Shown: positions 1 to 6,189, counted from the stretch's first letter. The stretch is 6,189 nt of DNA from Bacteroidota bacterium (GCA_018830765.1 JAHJRJ010000219.1:1-6189), one strand, 5' to 3'. Notes: generated by a model not told the origin, from the letters alone. Numbers and translations: made by a program.

Positions 1-2
1 AT

Positions 3-242
3 TCACGCATTTTTCAGGATAAATATTACTTTTTGTTCTGAATTAACTTGATAAATTACACGATAGTCCCCAATTCGAATTCGATAACTTGATTCTCCGC
101 TTTGAAGTTTACGATGTTGTCTAGGATATGGATCCTGTGAAAGGGATGAGATTGTTTCTATTATCCGGGGTATTTGTTGTCGGTCAATACTTTTCAAATC
201 TCTTTTGGCAGATTCCTTCCAATAAATATTATAATATGCCAT
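3..242 (-). CDS. RelE/ParE-family toxin, C-terminally short
   Basis: Predicted toxin of a type II toxin-antitoxin pair. RelE-type members are ribosome-dependent mRNA endonucleases and ParE-type members poison gyrase; the sequence does not settle which this is. The 79 residues show the family fold: N-terminal YYNIYWKESAKRDL, a helix to about residue 35, RKLQSGESSYRIRIGDYR at 44-61 and IYQVNSEQKVIFILK at 63-77. Arg61 in GDYRVIYQV aligns with the catalytic Arg61 of E. coli RelE as I recall it. The frame ends at TGA (3-5) directly after ILKNA, about 8-10 residues before the usual end. The C-terminal Arg and Tyr (R81 and Y87 in E. coli RelE) are therefore missing. The ATG lies inside the antitoxin gene (14-bp overlap) and has no clear Shine-Dalgarno sequence, which suggests translational coupling. 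It may be a frameshifted or inactive copy. Family assignment is firm; activity is doubtful. Confidence 0.85.
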   Translation of the reverse strand: MAYYNIYWKESAKRDLKSIDRQQIPRIIETISSLSQDPYPRQHRKLQSGESSYRIRIGDYRVIYQVNSEQKVIFILKNA

Positions 243-420
243 CAGAAACTAACTGCTTCTTTAAATCTTCAAAACTTGTTGTTGGTTCATCCCGACGTTC
301 AGCAATAACCGCAAGATCATGAATATCTTCCATTAATTCTTCAAATTCCTCCAAAGGAATCACAACAGCAGTTTTATGACCCGCTTCATCAGTCAAATAT
401 TGTGTTTGAATTTTATTCAA
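229..420 (-). CDS. Phd/RelB-like antitoxin of the adjacent RelE-type toxin
   Basis: Small acidic protein of 63 residues, predicted to bind and neutralise the toxin encoded just downstream and, in this family, usually to repress its own promoter. The N-terminal part (QYLTDEAGHKTAVVIPLEEF, 7-26) resembles the short strand-turn-strand start of many RelB/Phd-like antitoxins. It is followed by a charged helix (EELMEDIHDLAVIAERRDE, 27-45) and a C-terminal tail (TSFEDLKKQLVSDGIL, 48-63) of the kind that wraps around RelE toxins. The start is supported by AGGAG at 427-431, six bases before the ATG. The gene precedes and overlaps the toxin by 14 bp, the classic order for such pairs. It is shorter than typical Phd/YefM proteins (about 75-85 residues), and I cannot see a clear DNA-binding domain, so autorepression is inferred only from context. 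Confidence 0.85.
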   Translation of the reverse strand: MNKIQTQYLTDEAGHKTAVVIPLEEFEELMEDIHDLAVIAERRDEPTTSFEDLKKQLVSDGIL

Positions 421-426
421 TTTATA

Positions 427-431
427 CTCCT
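427..431 (-). promoter_or_regulatory. Ribosome binding site of the antitoxin gene
   Basis: AGGAG on the minus strand, six bases before the antitoxin ATG (418-420). It fixes the antitoxin start. It also contrasts with the toxin start at 240-242, which has no comparable sequence, so the toxin probably depends on translation of the antitoxin. Confidence 0.6.
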
Positions 432-452
432 ATTTTAAGTTAAATCTATGAG

Positions 453-480
453 AATATAATAAAAGAACTGATATTTTCAA
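453..480 (-). promoter_or_regulatory. Candidate promoter of the toxin-antitoxin operon
   Basis: Minus-strand TTGAAA (475-480) and TATATT (453-458) are separated by 16 bases, about 33 bases upstream of the antitoxin ATG. They match a sigma70-type -35/-10 pair with good hexamers. The -35 overlaps a small perfect palindrome, TTCAA-A-TTGAA (476-486), which could be an operator for the antitoxin-toxin complex. The region is AT-rich, so chance matches are easy; if the organism is Bacteroidota-like its primary sigma factor may prefer other elements. Confidence 0.35.
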
Positions 481-554
481 ATTGAACAAGAACAATGTGA
501 TTGAATTATTTAACTCGCATCACAGTAATTATAACAGACCGATTCATTATTGTT

Positions 555-605
555 AACCTCCCGAAGGTTAAGCATCGTTTAAGCTTAATAAACCTTCGGG
601 AGGTT
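555..605. repeat. Perfect 15-bp inverted repeat, possible terminator stem
   Basis: The arms AACCTCCCGAAGGTT (555-569) and AACCTTCGGGAGGTT (591-605) are perfect reverse complements around a 21-base loop. The loop contains the palindrome TTAAGCTTAA (579-588) and can add an AAGC/GCTT pair. The structure begins 16 bases after the stop codon of the tricorn-like gene, where a transcription terminator is expected. However, the T-run in the minus-strand transcript (614-620) lies between the stop codon and the stem, not after it, and no T-run follows the stem in either direction. It is thus not a textbook intrinsic terminator. It may act as a 3'-end-stabilising hairpin or a dispersed repeat. Confidence 0.7.
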
Positions 606-621
606 GCCTAAATAAAAAAAT

Positions 622-3600
622 CTATTTCCTCTTGTCCGGATACGGTGGTATCGGTAGTATTTGTTTTTCTTGAGTCTCCAGCTCTTTCAATATTTCTTCA
701 ATACCTCTGTTGAGTTGTTCATCAACACCTTCAAATTCCTTCGCGGGATCATTATCTACATAAATATCGGGTTCTACACCTTCACCTTCGATAATCCAAC
801 CTTTGCCTTCATCATCGTAGCGGGAAAACTCAGGCCGGTTTAAAAAGCCGCCATCAAGTAATGGTAGCGTTCCGCGAATACCCACTACGCCACCCCATGA
901 GCGTTTGCCAATCAGTTTTCCCATTTTAAGCTTCCTAAATCGATAGGGGAATAAATCGCCGTCCGATGCAGAGAATTCATCTAACAAGCACACCTTCGGT
1001 CCCCAAACCATTGCTGCGGGGTCTGGTGTAGGTAGCGTGTTGCGAGCGAATGTAAACATGTTGATTTCACGGCGCAATCGTTCAATTAACATCGGTGAAA
1101 CGTTGCCGCCTCCGTTACCGCGGACATCAATTATCAACGCCTTTTTCCTTAATTGCGGATAGAAATATTTCACAAACTCGTTCAAACCTCTCACGCCCAT
1201 ATCCGGAACGTGTATGTATCCAACTTTTCCGTTGGTTGCTTTTTCAACTTTCTCAAGGTTCGTCTGCACCCAATTGTAATAATACAGGCTCGATTCATCG
1301 GCTATTGGTAACACGGTTACTTCACGGCTGCCTTTGTCTTCGGGCTTCGAATTTAATTTCAGCTTAACCTGTTTTCCAACAGTGTTGACTAACGATTCAT
1401 AAATATCAATCATCTCATTCGTCGGTTTACCGTTAACTGTTATGATGTAGTCGGCTTCTTTTGCATTAACACCGATTTCAGTTAAGGGTGACCGCGCCGA
1501 TTTATCCCAATTCTGTCCTTTCAAAACCTTTTTGATTCTGAAATATTTTGAATCTGGATCTTTTTCAATTTGAGCGCCGAGAAAACCTGTTTGTATCTTT
1601 TTAGGACTTGGTAAATCTCCGCCACCAACATAAGCGTGGCCTGCGTTCAACTCAGCAATCATTTCTCCGATAATATAAGTTAAGTCGGCTCGATGATTCA
1701 CGAACGGAACGAGCGACTCATAGTTTTTTCTCACGTTTTCCCAATCGACACCATGCATATTCGGTGCGTAGAAAAAGTCACGCATCTGCCGCCAGCTCTC
1801 GTTGAAGATTTGATTCCACTCGGCGTGCCTGTCGAGTTTCATCTCCATTCCACTGATTTTTAGAAACTCTTTCAACTCAAGTTTCGCTGTCGGTAAATCA
1901 ATTATTGCATACTGCTTATCTTTCGATATAAGCATCTTTTTATTGTTTGCAGAAATCTCGAAGCCATCAATTGCACTGAGTTCTGTTTCCTTTTGCTTAT
2001 CCAGTTCATACATTTTCAAGAATGAGAGTGTATCCCGACTGCCTCGCTTCATATAGTAAAGTTTATCACTAACTGAAACCAAACTGCGATAATCAGCTAC
2101 CTCAATCGGAAGAACCGCAATCCTCTCTTTTATTCCATTGATATCAACTTTTACTATAACTTCGGGCTTCTTTTTTTCATCAGATTTCTTCTCAACTTTC
2201 TCATCCTTCTTTTCCAGTTTTAACTCCTCCTGTTTAATCTCTACTTCATCGCTCTTTGGTTCAAGAGGTGATTTTACATCTTTCGATAATGTGAGAAAGT
2301 AAATTCTCGACATATCCTGGTATGCGTGGTTCCACTCTGTCCGGCTGTAAATCGGATTGAAATCTCTGTCGGAAACAAAGAACAGGAATTTTCCATCCGA
2401 GCTGAAAACTGGTTTTGAAGAACTATACCAACCATCTGTAATTTCAAAAGATTTTCCGCTTTCGAGCGAGTAAAGATAAATCTTCGTCATTCCCTCGGCT
2501 TCCGATTTCGCATAGCTAATCCATTTGTTGTCCGGCGACCAAGCATAGTCGCTGAATTCCCAAACCTCCGCTTGTGCAACTTCCGTAATGGATTTCGTTT
2601 GCACATCCACAAAGCGTAGTCTTAATTTTTTATCAGCCCACATTATTTTACGACTGTCGGGAGACCAGTAAATTTTGTATTTGTATGTATCAGAATTTTT
2701 AGTAAGCTGAGTAGGAGCTGAGCTGTTATCCTGAGACACGATGTAAATCTCATCCTCACCCGTTGCATCGGAGATGTATGCAATCCATTTTCCATCAGGC
2801 GACCATAGTGAGTTGCGCTCGTGCACACCGGGTGTGTTCGTCAAGTTGCGGATGTTTCCATACTTTTCGGGAACCGTGAAGATATCACCCCGCGCACCGA
2901 ATAATGCTCTTTTCCCGTCAGGCGAGATTTCGTAGTTTGTTATAAACTTGCTTGCATCAATAAGCTGTGTCCGTCCGCTAACCATATCATCGGCAATAGT
3001 GATTGGGACTTTATCATATTTCTCAGTTGCTAAATCAAACTTATAAATGTAACCGCCATACTCGAACACAATAACATTCTGACCAAGCGAAGGAAATTTT
3101 ATATCGAAGTCTTTAAATTGTGTAAGTTGTTTTGTTTGCGTTGTATTCAAATCATAAACGTAGAGATTCATCCGTTTATTTTCATCTCTGTCAGAGAGGA
3201 AATAAATTTTGCTTCCGCTCCACATTGGAATAATATCCTGTGCTGAATTCTTTGTGATATTTTCGGTCTTCTTTGTTCTAAAGTCGTATATCCAAATATC
3301 GTCAGCCATACCACCGCGATAACGTTTCCAAGTTCGGAATTCACGGAACACGCGGTTGTATGCAAGTTTGGAATCGTCAGGTGAATAAGAGCAGAACCCT
3401 CCACGCGGTAGCGGTAATTGATTAATGCTTCCACCTTCAAGAGATGCTAAATACAATTGTCCTTTAAAATCGTTGAACTCTCTCATTCGGGAACGATAAA
3501 CAATATTTTTATTATCATGCCGCCACCCCATCACGATGTTGTTTGGACCCATCCGGTCGGAAACATCATCGCGACCCAGAACGGGTGTGAATGTAAGTCG

Positions 3601-3897
3601 CCTAGGCACACCGCCTTCTGCTGGTATCAGATAAACTTCACGGTTACCATCATATTCGCCTGTGAAGGCAATCCATTTACCATCGTGAGAGAAGCGGGCG
3701 AACATCTCGTAACCCTCGTAACTTGTAATTTTGCGTGCAATACCGCCATTTGATGCAACAGTATAGAGATCACCTGCATAGGTGAAAACAATTTGGTCGT
3801 TGTAGATTGCAGGGAAACGCAAGAGGCGGGTTTCATCTTGAGAGAAAAGAAAAGCAACATTTAATAAGATAAGGAGTAATATGATTTTTGATTTCAT
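622..3897 (-). CDS. Exported tricorn-like S41 peptidase with TolB-type propellers
   Basis: Large predicted serine peptidase, 1091 residues, of the tricorn branch of family S41, likely acting on peptides in the periplasm or at the cell surface. A signal peptide is clear (MKSKIILLLILLNVAFLFSQ, cleavage near 19-20). Order of parts: a six-bladed TolB/WD40-like propeller (about 25-300), a second propeller (about 315-540) with repeated SPDGK/SPDNKW/SSDGKF turns, a Lys/Glu-rich linker (about 543-580), a short strand-rich part, a helical tricorn C1-like domain (about 690-760), a PDZ domain (about 768-865) and the S41 core (about 880-1075). The probable catalytic His is H754 in NAGHAYVGGGD and the nucleophile is Ser934 in GNGGGNVSPM; DEFSASDGD (973-981) and GKRSWGGVVGI (997-1007) are family motifs. 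The residue before the His is Gly where archaeal tricorn has Ser745. The ATG has GAAAGG (3906-3911) eight bases upstream and begins the signal peptide directly. Substrate unknown; length is typical for tricorn. Confidence 0.93.
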   Translation of the reverse strand: MKSKIILLLILLNVAFLFSQDETRLLRFPAIYNDQIVFTYAGDLYTVASNGGIARKITSYEGYEMFARFSHDGKWIAFTGEYDGNREVYLIPAEGGVPRRLTFTPVLGRDDVSDRMGPNNIVMGWRHDNKNIVYRSRMREFNDFKGQLYLASLEGGSINQLPLPRGGFCSYSPDDSKLAYNRVFREFRTWKRYRGGMADDIWIYDFRTKKTENITKNSAQDIIPMWSGSKIYFLSDRDENKRMNLYVYDLNTTQTKQLTQFKDFDIKFPSLGQNVIVFEYGGYIYKFDLATEKYDKVPITIADDMVSGRTQLIDASKFITNYEISPDGKRALFGARGDIFTVPEKYGNIRNLTNTPGVHERNSLWSPDGKWIAYISDATGEDEIYIVSQDNSSAPTQLTKNSDTYKYKIYWSPDSRKIMWADKKLRLRFVDVQTKSITEVAQAEVWEFSDYAWSPDNKWISYAKSEAEGMTKIYLYSLESGKSFEITDGWYSSSKPVFSSDGKFLFFVSDRDFNPIYSRTEWNHAYQDMSRIYFLTLSKDVKSPLEPKSDEVEIKQEELKLEKKDEKVEKKSDEKKKPEVIVKVDINGIKERIAVLPIEVADYRSLVSVSDKLYYMKRGSRDTLSFLKMYELDKQKETELSAIDGFEISANNKKMLISKDKQYAIIDLPTAKLELKEFLKISGMEMKLDRHAEWNQIFNESWRQMRDFFYAPNMHGVDWENVRKNYESLVPFVNHRADLTYIIGEMIAELNAGHAYVGGGDLPSPKKIQTGFLGAQIEKDPDSKYFRIKKVLKGQNWDKSARSPLTEIGVNAKEADYIITVNGKPTNEMIDIYESLVNTVGKQVKLKLNSKPEDKGSREVTVLPIADESSLYYYNWVQTNLEKVEKATNGKVGYIHVPDMGVRGLNEFVKYFYPQLRKKALIIDVRGNGGGNVSPMLIERLRREINMFTFARNTLPTPDPAAMVWGPKVCLLDEFSASDGDLFPYRFRKLKMGKLIGKRSWGGVVGIRGTLPLLDGGFLNRPEFSRYDDEGKGWIIEGEGVEPDIYVDNDPAKEFEGVDEQLNRGIEEILKELETQEKQILPIPPYPDKRK

Positions 3898-3949
3898 TGA
3901 GGATACCTTTCAAACTTTTAATTGAATGAATTATTGGAAATTCTGGATT

Positions 3950-3978
3950 AAAATACACAAGAACATACGAATTTACAA
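3950..3978 (-). promoter_or_regulatory. Candidate promoter of the tricorn-like gene
   Basis: Minus-strand TTGTAA (3973-3978) and TATTTT (3950-3955) are separated by 17 bases, about 53 bases upstream of the tricorn-like start codon. The position and spacing suit a sigma70-type promoter, but the surrounding DNA is AT-rich and the hexamers are imperfect. It supports, without proving, independent transcription from nadB. Confidence 0.3.
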
Positions 3979-4220
3979 ACAATAGACAGGTAGGATTACG
4001 ATATAATTGAAATTTTGTTTCTCTGTGTAAAAAAAAATAATTACAAGAAGAGCGTGGAGGGTTATAACTGGTTTTTAAGTTGTAACTGAGTTGGGTTCAC
4101 ACGAAATCACTAATAAAAGTTGTTGCTATTATTCAACCCAGTATAGACCAATGAACTCATCCCCTGACTGAGCTAAATCAACAATCGGGGGTGACCAAAA
4201 AGTGGAAGATTCCTTGTAGT

Positions 4221-4236
4221 GCGAACTTTAGTTCGC
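4221..4236. repeat. Inner palindrome 1 of the nested element
   Basis: GCGAACT (4221-4227) and AGTTCGC (4230-4236) are perfect complements around a two-base centre. It lies in the left half of the nested element and shares the GCGAA/TTCGC core with the palindrome at 4253-4270. Confidence 0.7.
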
Positions 4237-4252
4237 TTAAATTTCATCAAAA

Positions 4253-4270
4253 AGCGAAATGAATTTCGCT
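4253..4270. repeat. Inner palindrome 2 of the nested element
   Basis: AGCGAAAT (4253-4260) and ATTTCGCT (4263-4270) are perfect complements around a two-base centre. Its right arm also belongs to the longer TGTAG...CTACA pairing, so two alternative folds compete. Confidence 0.7.
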
Positions 4271-4539
4271 CTACATCCCTCTCAAAGAACTTTTTGGTCA
4301 CCCTCGGAGCATTGCTCAAACCTTGATAGGGGGTTGAGTTAATTTTATCACGGGACATTTGTGATTAAAAATTGAAATATGCTTTTTTAAAAACAAATAG
4401 CGGCAGTTACAAATTTGGCCAGAAGCAAAACGCAAAAGGCTTGGTTAGAACTGACACCCAAAGAACGCTAAGACAATTAATTTTACACTTTAAACTTTTC
4501 ATTCATTTAAGTCGCAGTAATCGGAATGACCCGCCAGAA

Positions 4540-4556
4540 CCCCGAAGAATTCGGGG
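4540..4556. repeat. Short hairpin within the GC-rich palindrome
   Basis: CCCCGAA (4540-4546) and TTCGGGG (4550-4556) pair perfectly around a GAA loop. It is a compact stem in the half of the GC-rich element farther from nadB. Confidence 0.65.
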
Positions 4557-4575
4557 TGAACGACACCCGCTCAAA

Positions 4576-4613
4576 CCCCGCCCGACCGGCTGACGCCAGT
4601 CAGGCGGGCGGGG
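4576..4613. repeat. Strong GC hairpin within the GC-rich palindrome
   Basis: The outer arms CCCCGCCCG (4576-4584) and CGGGCGGGG (4605-4613) are perfect complements. A second stem, CTGAC (4590-4594) with GTCAG (4599-4603), closes on the loop GCCA. Five unpaired bases on the left face one on the right. In the nadB transcript only three U follow the stem. Confidence 0.7.
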
Positions 4614-4656
4614 ACAGAGTCGGGCGAGTTGTCGGGCTGGCATTCCGATTTACAAT

Positions 4657-6189
4657 TTACTCCCACACTGAAATAATCGTATCCCTCTTCCAATTTATAT
4701 CATCCTTCTGCGTATAGTCCGTCGTGTAATGTAAGCCGCGACTTTCTTTTCTTACCATAGCGCTATGGATAATCAGTTTCGCTATTAATGCCAAATTACG
4801 AAGTTCAATCAGTCCTTCAGTTACTTTTGTGCGTTTGTAAAACTTCTCGATTTCATATTTGATAAAGTCGATTCTTCTGAATGCCCGGTCCAGGCGCAAA
4901 TCTGATCGAACTATTCCCACATAATCCCACATAATCTCCTGTATTTCTCTTCTATCGTGCGAAACCAACACCCATTCTTCTGCATTAAATGTTCCGCTGT
5001 CGTCCCATTCTGGTATGTCTGGAATTTTAGTTTTATTCGTCAGAATAAACTCACGCCCTGTATTTGCAGCACGATATGAAAAAACAATTGCTTCGAGAAG
5101 CGAGTTACTTGCTAACCTGTTGGCACCGTGCACACCTGTCATTGCAGCTTCGCCGCACGCAAGCAATCCGTGAACATTCGTTTTTCCAAAAACATCGGTT
5201 ATTACTCCACCGCATGAATAATGCGCCGCAGGAACCACGGGAATAAGCTCTTTAGTAATATCTATCTTATATTTCTCTAAACAGGTTATATAGATATACG
5301 GAAATTTTGATTTAACATCGTCCGGCGGTAAATGACGCAGGTCTAAATTAACATACTCGTCACCCCTTTTTTTTAACTCAGTATCAATCGCACGTGCTAC
5401 AATATCGCGAGGTGCAAGCTCGTTACGCGAGTCATACTTGTGCATAAACCGTTCGCCGTCTTTAGTCCGTAAATATGCTCCAAATCCACGCACTGCTTCC
5501 GAAATCAAAAATGCAGGAGAACCCGAATCGTATAATGTAGTTGGGTGAAATTGGATGAATTCCATATTTCCAATGTATGCGCCTGCCCGATATGCCATTG
5601 CGACGCCGTCACCTGTTGCTATTGACGGGTTAGTCGTATGCAGATATACGTGTCCGAGTCCACCGGTCGAAAGCAATGTAATACCTGCAATAAACTTTTT
5701 AACTTCATTTATATTAACATCTAAGACGTATGCCCCCCAGCAATTGATAGGTCTATCTTTATCTATTCCAAGTCCTAAATGATGCTGAGTTATCAAGTCA
5801 ATCGCCAAGTGATTTTCGAAGACCTGGATATTGGAATGTTCAGCAATACGATGCAGCAATGCGCGCTCAATTTCACGACCGGTTAAATCTTTCGCGTGAA
5901 CGATTCTATTTCTTGAATGTCCCCCTTCCCTTCCCAAATCTAAATGTCCATGCTCCGCTGTAAACTGAACTCCAACATCTATCAATTCGCGCAGCCGCTG
6001 TGGTCCTTCAGTAACTAAAATTTCGACAGCATCTTTATGACACAAACCACTTCCTGCTTCGAGCGTGTCTTGGATATGCAGGTTAAAAGAATCGTCAGGG
6101 GCTAATACAGAAGCAATACCACCTTGCGCGTAGTTTGTGTTCGATTCCGCTTTTGCCTTTTTGGTGATTATGGCAACCTTCCCAAATTC
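4657..6189 (-). CDS. nadB: L-aspartate oxidase NadB (5' end outside window)
   Basis: Cytoplasmic FAD enzyme that oxidises L-aspartate to iminoaspartate, which quinolinate synthase NadA uses in de novo NAD synthesis. In frame to the right edge, 510 residues are visible. Compared with E. coli NadB (540), about 33 N-terminal residues with the FAD GxGxxG motif lie outside. Visible signatures, numbered from the edge: NYAQGGIASV (19-28), REGGHSRNRIVHA (87-99), FHPTTLY (His215), ELAPRDIVARAID (Arg261), AAHYSCGG (His323), GANRLASNSLLE (Arg358) and the C-terminal KESRGLHYTTDY. The spacing of these His and Arg residues closely tracks E. coli H244, R290, H351 and R386. TTG at 6043-6045 could be mistaken for a start, but it encodes the Leu of EAGSGLC inside the conserved region and the frame stays open upstream. 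The normally conserved Glu of RGEGAYL is Phe (RGFGAYL, about residue 236). The stop is TAA (4657-4659). No nadA or nadC is visible. Confidence 0.97.
   Translation of the reverse strand, partial: EFGKVAIITKKAKAESNTNYAQGGIASVLAPDDSFNLHIQDTLEAGSGLCHKDAVEILVTEGPQRLRELIDVGVQFTAEHGHLDLGREGGHSRNRIVHAKDLTGREIERALLHRIAEHSNIQVFENHLAIDLITQHHLGLGIDKDRPINCWGAYVLDVNINEVKKFIAGITLLSTGGLGHVYLHTTNPSIATGDGVAMAYRAGAYIGNMEFIQFHPTTLYDSGSPAFLISEAVRGFGAYLRTKDGERFMHKYDSRNELAPRDIVARAIDTELKKRGDEYVNLDLRHLPPDDVKSKFPYIYITCLEKYKIDITKELIPVVPAAHYSCGGVITDVFGKTNVHGLLACGEAAMTGVHGANRLASNSLLEAIVFSYRAANTGREFILTNKTKIPDIPEWDDSGTFNAEEWVLVSHDRREIQEIMWDYVGIVRSDLRLDRAFRRIDFIKYEIEKFYKRTKVTEGLIELRNLALIAKLIIHSAMVRKESRGLHYTTDYTQKDDINWKRDTIISVWE

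Larger units (their letters stand above)
421..621. other. Intergenic gap between tricorn-like gene and TA operon
   Basis: 201 bp without a plausible gene. It holds the candidate TA promoter and palindrome (453-486) and the strong inverted repeat at 555-605. Between 487 and 554 I see only AT-rich sequence and a widely spaced TGTGAT/ATCACA pair that I do not trust as a binding site. Confidence 0.7.
4154..4340. repeat. 187-bp nested inverted-repeat element, MITE-like
   Basis: Arms at three radii share one centre near 4246. The outermost pair is AACTCATCCCC (4154-4164) with GGGGTTGAGTT (4330-4340), 10 of 11 paired. The middle pair is CGGGGGTGACCAAAAAGT (4186-4203) with ACTTTTTGGTCACCCTCG (4289-4306), 17 of 18 paired, the exception being a possible G-U. 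The inner pair is TGTAGTGCGAA (4215-4225) with TTCGCTCTACA (4265-4275), 10 of 11. Two further short palindromes fill the centre. This organisation fits a non-autonomous mobile or dispersed palindromic repeat. I find no transposase and no obvious target-site duplication next to the outer arms, so the mobile-element reading is inference. Confidence 0.65.
4519..4650. repeat. 132-bp GC-rich imperfect palindrome downstream of nadB
   Basis: The outer arms AATCGGAATG (4519-4528) and CATTCCGATT (4641-4650) are perfect complements. Inside are a CCCCGAA/TTCGGGG hairpin and a CCCCGCCCG/CGGGCGGGG hairpin, with looser pairing between the flanks (CGACA... around 4561 with ...TGTCG around 4631). Bases 4571-4620 are 36 of 50 G or C, against 16 of 50 at 4451-4500, so composition shifts abruptly. 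It starts seven bases after the nadB stop codon in the direction of transcription. It may work as an RNA hairpin at the nadB 3' end or be an inserted repeat; no T-tract of intrinsic-terminator length follows it. Confidence 0.65.
3898..4656. other. 759-bp non-coding gap between nadB and the tricorn-like gene
   Basis: No reading frame here looks like a protein. The two short ones that exist (minus 4173-4358, plus 4372-4593) simply run through the palindromic elements. From the left: leader and candidate promoter of the tricorn-like gene (3898-3980), AT-rich sequence with a nine-A run near 4029-4037 (to about 4150), the nested inverted-repeat element (4154-4340), featureless AT-rich DNA (4341-4518) and the GC-rich palindrome (4519-4650) abutting the nadB stop codon. 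Confidence 0.75.

Noticed and set aside
496..524. TGTGAT ... ATCACA, resembling CRP half sites
   Set aside because: The half sites are 17 bases apart rather than 6, so this does not fit a CRP-type operator and is likely chance.
4173..4358. 61-residue minus-strand reading frame
   Set aside because: It runs through most of the nested inverted repeat; its residues are just a translation of the arms, with no recognisable domain.
4347..4365. ATCAC/GTGAT hairpin near the right end of the nested element
   Set aside because: Only five base pairs with a nine-base loop and no T-tract on either strand; too weak to call a terminator.
4372..4593. 73-residue plus-strand reading frame
   Set aside because: It has low-complexity AT-rich sequence followed by the GC-rich palindrome, no convincing ribosome binding site and no family resemblance.
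4526..4717. 63-residue plus-strand reading frame
   Set aside because: It spans the GC-rich palindrome and then runs antisense into the end of nadB.
6043..6045. TTG as the nadB start codon
   Set aside because: The frame is open to the right edge and the upstream residues (NYAQGGIASV and others) are conserved NadB sequence, so the gene is cut by the window.

Overview
The window reads like an ordinary chromosomal stretch from a moderately AT-rich, Gram-negative-type bacterium. My best guess is the Bacteroidota/Chlorobi/Ignavibacteria side of the tree. The guess rests on the short signal peptide ending in FSQ, the secreted tricorn-like peptidase fused to TolB-like propellers, and the style of NadB. 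No rRNA or other taxonomic marker is present, so this is inference.

All supported genes lie on the minus strand. In transcription order (right to left) they are: nadB, L-aspartate oxidase, cut by the right edge so that roughly 30-35 N-terminal residues are missing (4657-6189); a 759-bp non-coding gap with two different palindromic repeat elements; a 1091-residue exported tricorn-type S41 peptidase (622-3897); a 201-bp gap with a perfect 15-bp inverted repeat; and a type II toxin-antitoxin pair at the left edge, with a Phd/RelB-like antitoxin (229-420) overlapping a RelE/ParE-like toxin (3-242) by 14 bp.

The genes do not form one pathway. NadB starts de novo NAD synthesis, the tricorn homologue is probably a periplasmic or surface peptidase, and the TA pair is a self-contained accessory module. 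Each gap has its own candidate promoter or hairpins, so I read three separate transcription units.

The parts most worth a second look are non-coding or marginal. They are: a 187-bp element of arms arranged concentrically around one centre, with two short palindromes inside (4154-4340); a GC-rich imperfect palindrome directly after the nadB stop codon (4519-4650); and a toxin reading frame that stops just before the usual C-terminal Arg/Tyr motif, right after a five-A run, as a one-base frameshift would produce. I see no CRISPR array, tRNA, rRNA, insertion-sequence transposase or convincing new multi-gene system.
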